NCBI RefSeq assembly: GCF_900117445.1
Contig: NZ_FPEJ01000001.1
Location: forward strand, 1,106,501-1,170,500
Reading direction: 5' to 3'
Origin: Hyphomicrobium sp. NDB2Meth4
GTDB lineage: Bacteria; Pseudomonadota; Alphaproteobacteria; Rhizobiales; Hyphomicrobiaceae
Length of the DNA: 64,000 nt
A program made the translations under genes and the position numbers. The notes below the pieces were generated by a model that saw only the letters and a program-made list of their open reading frames with translations, did no database searches and was not told the origin of the DNA. Positions 53,764 through 63,918 of this stretch are shown here, piece by piece (positions within the stretch are counted from its first letter, which is position 1; every line of letters starts with the position of its first letter).

Positions 53764-56700
53764 TTACTGCAGCATCGGGGTCGAACCGGCCGCGACGCGC
53801 GCTTCTGCATGCTGTGCCGCCGTGATGCTCGTGCCGAGGCGGCGCCAGGCGGCTTCATCTGAACGCGAGTTCGCCTGGAAGGCCTCGAACAGCGCCCGCG
53901 AGATGTCCAGCAGCGACTGCTGATCCGCGGTGAGCGCGCCGCCACCTGCATCCGGCTCCAGCTTTTCGACGATATCGCGCAGCACCAATTCAAACGGACC
54001 GTTCGGCAGCAGCATCAGCACCGGCCAATGCTGGTCCAGCTCCTGGTATGCGTCGTCCAGCATCTGCCGCTCCCAGCTCGAATGCGGCTGCAGCGTGCTC
54101 TTGATCATCGAATAGGCTTCATCGAACGAAAGCCGTGCCTCGTCGTCCCGCGTGCGCAACAGCGCGTCGAGCGATGCGTGCGCCCGGCGTGCGCGATTGA
54201 AGGCTTCATTCGCCGCAATCGCCGCCATGTGCGCGCTGCCCGAAACCCGCTCCCATGCTTCCGGCCTCAGGTTGAGCGCCGCCAGCAGCTGTTCCAGGAA
54301 ATTGTTGCGAATGGCCTTGGTCGTCTCCTCGTTCGCAACAGGCTTGTGCTCCAGCGCCCGCGTCGGCTCGGTCAGTTGCTCCAAAGACTGCGTCCGCTGC
54401 GTAAGCGATCCGCCGAAGCTCGCGCGCTGCGTCGCAGCCCCGTTTGTTAGGCGTGGCGCGCCGTAGTCGGCCGTCAGCGTGCGCGCCCGGATGCGCGCCA
54501 GAGTCTTGTAGAGATCCTTGTGGATCCAGAACTCGTCAGCACCTTTTCCGCGCCGCTGCACCCTCCCGAGCGTTGCGCCCGCGTTCAGCGTCGAACGCAC
54601 CGTACGTCGGTGTTCGTCGATCACTTCGCCGAGGTTGATCTCCGCCGTGAACCCGCGATCCTCATCGATCGGGTGCATGTAGTGCAGCACCGTGTCGGCG
54701 TTCTCGTTGATGTTCGGCAGCAGCGCGACGCCGACGAGCTTCTCCAGCTCCGCGATATCGACGTTCGACTTGTCCGCCTCGAACGAGCGCTTCGACACGA
54801 TCGACAGGAACTCGTAGAGCTCCGCCCGTACCAGGTACCGCCCGGCCGCCTCGTCGTACTCGACGGCGTTGATAGTGGACCCCGCATTGAGCACGCCGAT
54901 GACCCGCTGCGCCGTGTGCGGATCGAGCCGCTCCGGACGCACCTCGGCCATGAAGCCCGACGCATTGGTGATAGGTCGCATCGCGTTGAGCGTCGCCTGG
55001 GCGTTCTCGAACGTGTCTGGAAGCAGCGCATTCTCGACGATCGCTTCAAGCTGCTGCGAGTTGCGACCCTTCGGCGAAGGCACGTCCGCCAGCGGCGAGC
55101 GCACAGCGTTCGCCCCGAACAGGCCCGTCATGAAGATCAGCGAGTCGATGCCGATGGCAATCGCCAGCGCCAGATATGCAAGCCGGTTACCGTCCTGGAA
55201 CGCGTTCCACGACACCACGAAGCGATGGGCCTTGTCGTCGCGGTTCATCTCGGCGAACGAGATCTTGGTGCGCAGCTCGTCCGTCTGCTTGCTCGGCAGT
55301 CCGCTGTCAGAAAGGCACTTTACCGCAAAGCCGAACAGCGCATCCGTGGAGCGCTGTGCCGCTAGCTTGTCGCCACCGACGCAATTCGCATTGAACGTTT
55401 TGGTGCCGCTCTGCAGCGTGAACAACGATGCCGCCGCTTCCGTCGCCTGTTTGGGATCGCAGTCGATGCCCGACACCTTCGACTTCGTCACATCGGCCGA
55501 GTACATCGCGCTGTAGAGCTGCGAGCAGCGCTGCTGCACCTCGGCCAGCCGCTCAGCGGTCGGCGCCTGCCGGAACTCGGCCCGCGCCGTCTCGAACGCG
55601 GGCAGCATGCGGCCCGGATCGATCCGCTGGCTCGTGTCCTCGGCGCTCGTGTTCTGCTGCGTCATCTGAATGCGCTGCGACGCGGTCTCTTCCTCGCCCT
55701 TGTATTTGGCGAGTTCACCGTCGACGACTGCCAGCTCGCGCTTGATCTGCGAGATGCGCGTTTCCGCCGTGTCGAGCCGCTTCTTGGCATCTTTGACGCG
55801 GTCGTCCTGGATCTTGTAGGCGGCCTGCATCTTGCCGAGGTCGCCCATGATCTGCCGATAGACCGGCCCGCGCCCTTCCTTCAGCGTACCTTCGACACCC
55901 TTGCTCTCGGCCATCGCCTCGACGCGCTTGGCATCGATCGCCTTTGCACGATTATCCAGCTCCGATTTCGTTGAGGCGTAGTCCGCCGCCAGCGTCGAGC
56001 GGTCGGCTTCGAGGCGCGCCAGCTCGTCCGTCAGCGACGTCTTCTTGCCGGCAAGGCCCGCCTGCCCGCTCTGAGCCGTGGTGATACGCTCCTGCTGCTC
56101 CTTGATGGCGCGGTTGCGCAATTCGATCTGGTCGTTGAAGTACTTCTCGATTTCGCCGGTTGAGCTTTGCGCCGCCGAGGCGAGCTGGTCGAGCTGGCCC
56201 TCGTAGGCATGCCAGCCCTCGCTCTGGAACAGCGCCGACGTCTGCTCCAGCTCCTGCTTGGCGATCGTGTCGCCGATGTCCGCGATGATGCCGGAAACCT
56301 GGTTCGTCGCGCGCAGCTCCGAGACGCGCTCACGCTGCTCCTTCGGGAACACCACGTTGAAGCGGCTGTCGAACGAGAAGAACACCGATGTCGACATGCA
56401 GGCGAGGAACATCACCCACAGCATCGAGTTCTTCGCCATGATGCGGAGCGCCTGGGCATACGGCGCGACGATATCGGTGCGCGCGAACACTGTAATGAGA
56501 CCGAGCACGCCGAACAACAGTCCGCCCGCGGCCAGCGCCTGGATCCAGTAATCGGCCTCGATGCCGTGCTTCCACTGGTAGAACGAGACGGCCGCGGTCA
56601 GCAGCACAACGGCAAGACCGATTACCACCACCAGAGGCGCCGTCACCCGCGCGTAGCCGCCGCGCGGCACCGAGCTCATGCCGGTGGCAAAACTCTCGCC

Positions 56701-57015
56701 GATCAGCCACGCCACGATCAGCATCACGCCGTGAATGCCGAAGGTGAACATCAAAGACAGCACCGGTTCGCCAGTGAAATTCGTCATGCCGTCCCAGGTG
56801 GTCCAGCCGCCGGCCAGCGACAGCACGATCGCTGCCGTTCCCAGCATCGCGAGCTGCCAGTTCGAGAAGAAGACGTCCTCGATCACCCGCCACAGCCGCG
56901 GGCCCACCTTGAACAAGGCGATCAGCGCGGCGATCACCAGCACGCCGAGAAGGATGTTGCGCGCGTATGCGGCCGGGTTGGCCATCACCGCGTCGAAAGT
57001 CTGATTCACGTCCAT
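53764..57015 (-). CDS. Large multipass coiled-coil membrane protein, duplicated C-terminal domain
   Basis: A 1083-residue protein of unrecognised family. It has six predicted membrane helices in residues 20-215, a long coiled coil (about 268-453), a region with four cysteines, another membrane helix (about 611-635), and two tandem copies of a domain of about 90 residues (659-748 and 760-849, both with ALLP, LNAGST/LNAGAT and an ELYEFL/DLYKTL ending). The C-terminal 200 residues are helical. ATG 57015 follows GCGGGA. The plan suggests an envelope-spanning or membrane-tethered organiser; no function is assigned. Confidence 0.82.
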   Translation of the reverse strand: MDVNQTFDAVMANPAAYARNILLGVLVIAALIALFKVGPRLWRVIEDVFFSNWQLAMLGTAAIVLSLAGGWTTWDGMTNFTGEPVLSLMFTFGIHGVMLIVAWLIGESFATGMSSVPRGGYARVTAPLVVVIGLAVVLLTAAVSFYQWKHGIEADYWIQALAAGGLLFGVLGLITVFARTDIVAPYAQALRIMAKNSMLWVMFLACMSTSVFFSFDSRFNVVFPKEQRERVSELRATNQVSGIIADIGDTIAKQELEQTSALFQSEGWHAYEGQLDQLASAAQSSTGEIEKYFNDQIELRNRAIKEQQERITTAQSGQAGLAGKKTSLTDELARLEADRSTLAADYASTKSELDNRAKAIDAKRVEAMAESKGVEGTLKEGRGPVYRQIMGDLGKMQAAYKIQDDRVKDAKKRLDTAETRISQIKRELAVVDGELAKYKGEEETASQRIQMTQQNTSAEDTSQRIDPGRMLPAFETARAEFRQAPTAERLAEVQQRCSQLYSAMYSADVTKSKVSGIDCDPKQATEAAASLFTLQSGTKTFNANCVGGDKLAAQRSTDALFGFAVKCLSDSGLPSKQTDELRTKISFAEMNRDDKAHRFVVSWNAFQDGNRLAYLALAIAIGIDSLIFMTGLFGANAVRSPLADVPSPKGRNSQQLEAIVENALLPDTFENAQATLNAMRPITNASGFMAEVRPERLDPHTAQRVIGVLNAGSTINAVEYDEAAGRYLVRAELYEFLSIVSKRSFEADKSNVDIAELEKLVGVALLPNINENADTVLHYMHPIDEDRGFTAEINLGEVIDEHRRTVRSTLNAGATLGRVQRRGKGADEFWIHKDLYKTLARIRARTLTADYGAPRLTNGAATQRASFGGSLTQRTQSLEQLTEPTRALEHKPVANEETTKAIRNNFLEQLLAALNLRPEAWERVSGSAHMAAIAANEAFNRARRAHASLDALLRTRDDEARLSFDEAYSMIKSTLQPHSSWERQMLDDAYQELDQHWPVLMLLPNGPFELVLRDIVEKLEPDAGGGALTADQQSLLDISRALFEAFQANSRSDEAAWRRLGTSITAAQHAEARVAAGSTPMLQ

Positions 57016-57251
57016 CTGCATATCCCGCTCAACCGGCCGGTGCCGGACAATCCGTCGCCGCATCGCTTCGTTGCGGCGCAAAGGTCACGCGACGATGCAG
57101 GATGACCACAGCTCCTGGCCACTTCGGGGCAGGATTGCGGCGATCCCATGCACTTGGATGTTGTTACGGGTGTCCGAGTGGCCGGGACGTCCAGCGCGCG
57201 CTCTAGCGAGATTTGGGCAGAGGCCGATGTAAATGCAAGCGTAACGTTAAT

Positions 57252-57270
57252 TTGGGCACTTCGCGCCCAA
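57252..57270 (-). terminator. Possible terminator after thiolase-like gene
   Basis: TTGGGC (57252-57257) and GCCCAA (57265-57270) form a 6-bp hairpin 38 nt past the thiolase-like stop, followed on the minus strand by ATTAACGTT. Weak. Confidence 0.35.
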
Positions 57271-57307
57271 CTGCGAGTAGGTTTTGGGTATGGGGCGAGC
57301 GATCGCG

Positions 57308-58465
57308 TCAGACCGCTTCGAAAAGTGCGGCAATGCCCATGCCGCCCGCCACGCCAAGCGTCGCAATGCCCAGCGAGGGGCCTTTGCTCTCGCCGCGCGC
57401 CATCCGCGTGAACAGCCGCGTCACCAGCACCGAGCTTGCCGCCGCGAACGGGTGTCCGCGTGCGATCGCCCCGCCGTCGGCGTTGACGATGTCCTCGTCC
57501 AGTTCGAGGGTCCGCACCAGCGCGATGGCCTGCGCCGCCGAGGACTCGCTGATCTCGATCGCGCCGATGTCGGATGCCTTGTAGCCGCGGTATCCGGCCT
57601 TCAACTTCCTCATCGCTTCGATCGGCGCCGCAGCCTCGTCATCAGGCGAGGTGCCGCGCGTCGCGTGCGCCAGTAGCCGCAGGCCCCGTGGCTTGCCGAG
57701 TGATGACCATACCTCGTGCGAGACGACGACCGCGACCGCAGCTCCATCGTGCAGCGTCGAGGTATTGCCCGGCGTCAGCGTTCCATCCGGCGGAAGATAG
57801 GGGGCCAGTTGCGCCAAGTCCTTGAAGTCCGGCGCCGACGAGCTTTGATCGCGCGCCTCCTCCGGATTGGAGCGGATCGGCGCTATCTCACCGACGAAGC
57901 GCTTCTTCTCGCGCGCTTGTTCCGCCTTGAGATAGGACCGCAAAGTGTAAGCGTCCTGATCGGCGCGGCTGATGCCGAGGCGCGCTGCAAGCGCTTCGCT
58001 CGATTCAAGATGCAACGGCCCGTCGCGCTCTTCTGCGGCACCGGGGTCGTAGCTCAGGAAGCGCGGAAGCTGCTGCAGGCTACGCGGCTTGGCGACACGC
58101 CAGGGTGCCATCGAGATCGCCTCCGCGCCGCCGGCAACGATGGCGCGGGATTCTCCGAGAGATATCGACCGGGCGGCGGCGACTATTGCATCGAGACCCG
58201 AGCCACATTGCCGGTCGATCGTCGCCGCTGGCGTGATCTCGGGCAGCCCGGCAGCCAGTGCGATCAGCCGGGCCGGATTGCCGCCCTCCGAAGCGTTGCC
58301 GACGATCAACTCGTCGACCTGCCCCGGATCGACACCGCTATCTTGCAGTGCAACGCCGATCAGCGGAGCGCAAAGCTCTTCCAGGCGCCGGCTTTTGTGC
58401 AGTCCACCGATGCGACCGATGGCTGTCCGCCGTGCCGCGATAATATACGCGGATTGAGAAGGCAT
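57308..58465 (-). CDS. Thiolase-like protein lacking two active-site residues
   Basis: A 385-residue thiolase-fold protein. The acylated Cys is present (C87 in IDRQCGSGLD), as is the His of GHP (about 338, GGAIARGHP). The second catalytic Cys of the usual CIGGGMG motif is replaced (LGVAGGMG, Cys to Gly at about 371), and the Asn of NEAFA is Ser (ISESSAAQ). It may not carry out the normal condensation or thiolysis and could be an acyltransferase or a degraded enzyme. ATG 58465 is chosen because homology starts there. Confidence 0.85.
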   Translation of the reverse strand: MPSQSAYIIAARRTAIGRIGGLHKSRRLEELCAPLIGVALQDSGVDPGQVDELIVGNASEGGNPARLIALAAGLPEITPAATIDRQCGSGLDAIVAAARSISLGESRAIVAGGAEAISMAPWRVAKPRSLQQLPRFLSYDPGAAEERDGPLHLESSEALAARLGISRADQDAYTLRSYLKAEQAREKKRFVGEIAPIRSNPEEARDQSSSAPDFKDLAQLAPYLPPDGTLTPGNTSTLHDGAAVAVVVSHEVWSSLGKPRGLRLLAHATRGTSPDDEAAAPIEAMRKLKAGYRGYKASDIGAIEISESSAAQAIALVRTLELDEDIVNADGGAIARGHPFAAASSVLVTRLFTRMARGESKGPSLGIATLGVAGGMGIAALFEAV

Positions 58466-58691
58466 ATTTTCTATTTGGGGCTCTCGGAGATTGAATACGT
58501 TAGAGAGCGAACGATGGCGCCCCATCGGCGCCGGCTCCCGACTTCCTTCCGGTACTGCTAGCAACCACATGAAGTTGGCGGAAAAGGGATCACTATCGGG
58601 TAGGTTTATGATCCCTTTCCCGCATGCCTCCTATGCTCGCGAAAGCCGGTGGTATAGAGTAACTGCAAATAGAAACGCTCGGGATGAAGCG

Positions 58692-59192
58692 ATGACCGAG
58701 GCCACCGCCAAACAGCAGACGCTGTCGACGACCCAGGCAGAGCGCAAACTGGCGAAAGCCGTCGAACGAGCTAACCAGGCATTCACCGAGAAGAACCTGC
58801 GCTTCACCAAGCTTCGCCAGGACGTCTTCGAGGAGATCGCCGCGACGCACGCTTCGATCGGCGCTTACGATATCCTCGCCAAGCTGGCCGAGAAGGGCAC
58901 GCGTCTTGCGCCCATCTCCGTCTACCGCGCCATCGACGCCCTTCTCGAAGCCGGCGTCATCCATCGCCTCGAGAGCAAGAACGCCTTCTTCGCCTGCCGG
59001 CGCATGGACCATCGCACCGGCCGCCGCCCGATCTTTCTCTCCTGCGAGAAGTGCAATGCCGTGCAGGAGGTTGACTCCGAGGGCATCTTCGACACCATCG
59101 ACCGCCTGGCGCGCGAGGCTTCGTTCCACCCACGCGTGAAGTTCGTCGAAGTGTCGGGCTTGTGCCGCAACTGCGAGTCTAAGAAGGACTGA
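58692..59192 (+). CDS. zur: Zinc uptake regulator Zur (Fur family)
   Basis: A 166-residue Fur-family repressor. The winged helix (RFTKLRQDVFEEIAATHASI, then PISVYRAIDALLEAGVIHRLES) is followed by the dimer domain with two CxxC pairs, SCEKC and CRNC, that bind structural zinc. Position directly before znuC and znuB identifies it as Zur rather than Fur. The in-frame region upstream to 58491 has no family similarity. It represses zinc uptake when zinc is sufficient; a clear operator was not found. Confidence 0.9.
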   Translation: MTEATAKQQTLSTTQAERKLAKAVERANQAFTEKNLRFTKLRQDVFEEIAATHASIGAYDILAKLAEKGTRLAPISVYRAIDALLEAGVIHRLESKNAFFACRRMDHRTGRRPIFLSCEKCNAVQEVDSEGIFDTIDRLAREASFHPRVKFVEVSGLCRNCESKKD

Positions 59193-59199
59193 TCCACCG

Positions 59200-60101
<902 letters not shown>

Positions 60102-60102
<1 letters not shown>

Positions 60103-60911
60103 TGCTCGAGCCATTCTTCTTGCGCGCCCTCATTGCCAGCCTGGGGCTTGCCGTCGTTGCCGCGCCTCTCGGCTGCTTCGTTGTCTGGCAGCGCATGGCC
60201 TACTTCGGTGAGACGGTTGCCCAGGCTGGCCTCATCGGCGTCGCCCTCGGCCTCGCGCTGCAGATGGACGTCACCTGGGGCGTGCTGATTGTTGCGCTCG
60301 CCGTCGCTGCCCTGCTGCTGTGGTTCTCGCGCCAGAAAGTCGTCGCGCTCGATTCCATCCTCGGCCTGCTGCATCACGCAGCCCTCGCCGCCGGCGTCAT
60401 CGCCACTTCGATGATTAAAGGCGCGCCCGTCGACCTCACCGGCTTCCTCTTCGGCGATGTCTTCGCCGTCACCGGACAAGACGTTGCCATCATCCTCATC
60501 GGCGGCGCTATCGTGCTCGCCATCGTCGCCTGGCTCTGGCAGCCGCTGCTGCGTCTGGCCGTGCATGAGGATCTCGCCGCCGCAGAGGGCGTCGACCGCG
60601 AGCTGGTGCGCACCGCTTTTATCGTGCTGCTCGCCGTCGCCATCGCCGTCGCGATGAAGATCGTCGGCATCCTGCTGGTGATGGCGTTCCTGGTCGTGCC
60701 CGCCGTCGCCGCCCGTCCGCTGTCGCGCACCCCGCAGCGCATGGTTGCCCTGACGGCCCTCATTGCGGCAGGCAGCGTCATATCCGGCCTGTGGCTCTCC
60801 GCCACGTTCGACAGCCCCGGCGGCCCCTCGATCGTGCTGATTATGTCGGTTTTGGCGGCCATCTCGCTCAGTTGGGCCTCGCTGAGCCGCGCCAACCGGC
60901 CACGTGGATAG
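60102..60911 (+). CDS. znuB: Zinc ABC transporter permease ZnuB
   Basis: Permease of the zinc importer, 269 residues with eight or so membrane helices, and the ABC-3 family markers GCFVVWQRMAYFGE and MAFLVVPAVAARPLS. Starts with GTG, sharing one base with the znuC stop. The substrate-binding protein gene znuA is not in the cluster and must be elsewhere, for instance beyond the window. Confidence 0.95.
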
Positions 60912-60991
60912 TGTGATTTCGGCCGCCCTCTGGCCAACTTGTCGGCACTGGATTAGGTAGACGGTTGGTTCAACTGGCGGAAACGGCACCC

Positions 60992-62290
60992 ATGCGGGCT
61001 TCGCCCACCGATCTCATCGCCGAGAGGCGCCGCACCCACCCCGTCCGTATTGCGGACGTGATCGTCGGCGGCGGCGCGCCTGTCGTGGTCCAATCGATGA
61101 CCAACACCGACACGGCCGACATCGAGGCAACGACCGCCCAGGTTGCAGCTCTCGCCAGGGCCGGCTCCGAGCTTGTGCGCATCACCGTCGACCGTGATGA
61201 AGCCGCCAAGGCCGTGCCCCACATCCGCGACCGCCTTGCGCAGCGCGGCGTCAGCGTGCCCCTCGTGGGTGACTTCCACTACAACGGCCACACGCTTCTC
61301 GCGGATAATCCCGCCGCCGCCGAAGCGCTGGGCAAGTACCGCATCAATCCCGGCAACGTCGGCTTCAAGGATAAGAAGGACCGCCAGTTCGCGGCCATCA
61401 TCGAGACCGCGCTGCGCTTCGCCAAGCCCGTGCGCATCGGCGTCAACTGGGGCTCGCTCGATCAAGAGCTGCTGACGCGCCTGATGGACGAGAACGCCAG
61501 CTCCAATTCGCCCAAGGATGCGCGCGCCGTCATGCACGAGGCGATCGTGCAGTCCGCTCTCATCTCCGCGCAGCGCGCCGAGGAACTCGGCATGTCGGCG
61601 AATGACATCATCCTCTCCGCCAAGGTGTCTGCTGTGCAAGACCTCGTCGCGGTCTACACGCTGCTCGCCGGGCGCAGCCAGTATGCACTGCACGTTGGCC
61701 TCACCGAAGCAGGCATGGGTTCGAAGGGTATCGTCGCCTCCACCGCCGGCATCGGCCTCCTGCTCCAGTCCGGCATTGGCGACACCATCCGTGTTTCGTT
61801 GACACCCGAGCCTGGCGGCGATCGCACACTCGAAGTGCGCGTCGCTCAGGAAATCCTGCAATCGATGGGCCTGCGTTCATTCATGCCTATCGTCACCGCG
61901 TGCCCCGGCTGCGGCCGCACCACGTCGACGGTGTTCCAGCAGCTCGCACGCAACGTCCAGGACATGATCCGCGACCGTATCCCCGAATGGCGCACGCGCT
62001 ATCCCGGCGTCGAGACGCTCAATTTCGCGGTCATGGGCTGCATCGTGAACGGCCCTGGTGAATCGAAGCAAGCCGACATCGGCATCTCGCTGCCCGGAAC
62101 CGGCGAAGCACCCGCCGCCCCCGTCTTCATTGACGGAAAGAAGGTGACAACTCTCCGCGGTCCCAACATTGCCGCTGAATTCCAGCAGCTCGTGGAAGAC
62201 TATATCGAGCGTCGATTCGGTGGCGGGGGCCATCACGCCGGCGCGGCAGAAAAGAACGAAGCGTCGACTGAAGAACGTCACACGGCCTAG
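60992..62290 (+). CDS. ispG: 4-hydroxy-3-methylbut-2-enyl diphosphate synthase IspG
   Basis: IspG is the penultimate enzyme of the MEP isoprenoid pathway and carries a [4Fe-4S] cluster. The 432-residue protein has [19 protein letters not shown] near the start, [10 protein letters not shown], and the cluster cysteines in ACPGCGRTT and GCIVNGPGE. Start at ATG 60992; a TTG at 60965 would add nine residues. It follows znuB by 80 nt. Confidence 0.96.
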   Translation: MRASPTDLIAERRRTHPVRIADVIVGGGAPVVVQSMTNTDTADIEATTAQVAALARAGSELVRITVDRDEAAKAVPHIRDRLAQRGVSVPLVGDFHYNGHTLLADNPAAAEALGKYRINPGNVGFKDKKDRQFAAIIETALRFAKPVRIGVNWGSLDQELLTRLMDENASSNSPKDARAVMHEAIVQSALISAQRAEELGMSANDIILSAKVSAVQDLVAVYTLLAGRSQYALHVGLTEAGMGSKGIVASTAGIGLLLQSGIGDTIRVSLTPEPGGDRTLEVRVAQEILQSMGLRSFMPIVTACPGCGRTTSTVFQQLARNVQDMIRDRIPEWRTRYPGVETLNFAVMGCIVNGPGESKQADIGISLPGTGEAPAAPVFIDGKKVTTLRGPNIAAEFQQLVEDYIERRFGGGGHHAGAAEKNEASTEERHTA

Positions 62291-62320
62291 AGGCGCGGTC
62301 GTGCATTGGGGGAAACGACA

Positions 62321-62830
62321 ATGAAGATCAAAACACCCGCATTGCGCTGCGCTTTGCACGTCGGTCCAGTGAGTGCCTTCGCGCTTCTTCTCGCGGCGTG
62401 CTCTGGCTCGTCCGTTCCCGATGTCGATCGCGTATTCCTGTCCGCTGCAGGCAACTGGGATCGCAACCGCGACGGCATCGTCACCTGCGATGAATGGAAG
62501 GCGTACGCCGGCGAGCTCTTCGACGCCGCTGACACCAACCGTGACGGCGCTCTCGACAGCGCCGAATACGCCAAGGTGATTTCCATCGATCGCATGTTCG
62601 AGACGGCTGATTTCAGCTACTACGACTCCAACAAGGACGGCAAAGTCGACCGCATGGAATTTGTCGAACGGCCGAACCGGGCGTTTGCCCTGCTCGACAA
62701 GAACAACGAATGCAGATTGTCGGCGAACCAAGTCGCGGGCGCGCGTGCTCACAGCGAGCAGATCTTCGACAACAAGAAGGCCGAATCCGGCGATCCGCGT
62801 GAAAAGAAGACGCCCGGCCTGCCAAACTAG
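62321..62830 (+). CDS. EF-hand lipoprotein
   Basis: A 169-residue lipoprotein (lipobox LLAAC near residue 27) with three good EF-hand calcium loops (DRNRDGIVTCDEW, DTNRDGALDSAEY, DSNKDGKVDRMEF) and a fourth degenerate one (DKNNECRLSANQ). A calcium-binding envelope protein. In an organism with lanthanide-type enzymes it could also bind lanthanides, but that is speculation: the LanM-type Pro at loop position 2 is absent. ATG 62321 follows GGGGGAAA. Confidence 0.85.
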   Translation: MKIKTPALRCALHVGPVSAFALLLAACSGSSVPDVDRVFLSAAGNWDRNRDGIVTCDEWKAYAGELFDAADTNRDGALDSAEYAKVISIDRMFETADFSYYDSNKDGKVDRMEFVERPNRAFALLDKNNECRLSANQVAGARAHSEQIFDNKKAESGDPREKKTPGLPN

Positions 62831-62989
62831 CCGACGTCAAATTCCTTCCCTGATTTCGACTCTCCTTCGCCAAGCTTAGGCCATTGGAGCTGCATAGCTT
62901 TATGGCCTAGCCCGCGCACGAGACGGGAACCTGCGCGCTTCTCTGAACGTTAAGAGCGCAATCGTCATCAGACGAACGGGGATCTAATC

Positions 62990-63682
62990 ATGAAAAAGCT
63001 GCTGCTTGCCGGCCTCGCCGCTGGCGCATGGACGACCTGCGCATCCGCCGCAGACTTGGGACCATATACACCGCCACCGCCGCGCGCTGAGCCGATCTAC
63101 GAGCCGGTGCGCGAGCACAACGCGTGGAATTGGCAAGGCCTCTACTTCGGCGCCAACGCTGGCTACGGCTGGGGCAATGATAACCCCGCCTACTACAATG
63201 GTGCGAGCGGCTCGCTCAATCCGGACGGTTGGTACGGCGGCGGCCAGATCGGCTACAACGCGCAGTTCAACTGGCTCGTGCTCGGCATGGAAGCCGACCT
63301 GCAAGGCGCTGACATCAGCGACTCCACGTCGCTCAACAGCGGCTTCGCCAACGTGCAGACCGACATCGACTGGTTCTCGACGGTGCGCGGCCGCATCGGC
63401 TACGCCGCTGGTTCGACGCTGATCTACTTCACCGGCGGCTGGGCCTTCGCCGATCTCAATCAGAGCATCACGACGCCAAGCGTTTCGATGAGCAAAGACG
63501 AGATCGCCTCGGGTTACACGCTCGGCGGCGGTATGGAGTGGAAGTTCGCGCCGAACTGGTCGCTGAAGACCGAATATCTTTATGTCGATCTCGGCGAACA
63601 GACGCTGTCGGGCCCGTCCGGCACCTACACGACAGATACCGACTTCCACACCGTGCGCGCGGGCGTCAACTTCCACTTCTGA
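62990..63682 (+). CDS. Outer-membrane beta-barrel protein, Omp25/RopB-like
   Basis: A 230-residue outer-membrane protein: signal peptide ending ASAAD, a Pro-rich periplasmic start, and an eight-stranded barrel with family segments NWQGLYFGANAGYGWG, GGQIGYNAQFNWLVLGMEAD, TVRGRIGYAAGSTLIYFTGG and a C-terminal strand ending in Phe (VRAGVNFHF), the BAM signal. Similar to Hbp/Omp25 proteins of Rhizobiales. Own terminator 24 nt later. Confidence 0.93.
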   Translation: MKKLLLAGLAAGAWTTCASAADLGPYTPPPPRAEPIYEPVREHNAWNWQGLYFGANAGYGWGNDNPAYYNGASGSLNPDGWYGGGQIGYNAQFNWLVLGMEADLQGADISDSTSLNSGFANVQTDIDWFSTVRGRIGYAAGSTLIYFTGGWAFADLNQSITTPSVSMSKDEIASGYTLGGGMEWKFAPNWSLKTEYLYVDLGEQTLSGPSGTYTTDTDFHTVRAGVNFHF

Positions 63683-63705
63683 CGTCAGCGGTGATCGATT
63701 AATCG

Positions 63706-63731
63706 AAAGGCGCCCTTGCGGGCGCCTTTTT
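63706..63731 (+). terminator. Rho-independent terminator after porin gene
   Basis: AAAGGCGCCC (63706-63715) pairs with GGGCGCCTTT (63720-63729), loop TTGC, T-run to 63731. Confidence 0.92.
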
Positions 63732-63751
63732 GCTTTCAGCTCAGACCCCCA

Positions 63752-63910
63752 TGCCGCGAAGCGGCAAGGCGCCAAGGGCGCCCGGCGTCACGCCCCGATC
63801 GTCCGAGCACCTATCAGCGAGGGCGTGAATCGGCGGCGCAAAGATGCGCCGGCTATCAGCTCGCGCGACGATCGTCGCAAGCCAAGCATCCCGCCACTCG
63901 CGTCAGCCAG
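63752..63910. repeat. Dispersed hairpin repeat, copy B
   Basis: Same plan as copy A: hairpin TGCCGC-GAA-GCGGCA (63752-63766, different bases from copy A), GGCGCC-AAG-GGCGCC (63768-63782), then shared blocks including CCGATCG, GCGAGGGCGTGAATCG, GCGCAA and TCAGCCAG. It lies between the porin gene and a convergent gene at the window edge. Confidence 0.75.
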
Positions 63911-63918
63911 AAATACGA

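Noticed and set aside
58600-58691. Zur operator upstream of zur
   Set aside because: A GTATAGAGTAACTGC stretch is vaguely similar to Zur boxes but lacks clear dyad symmetry.
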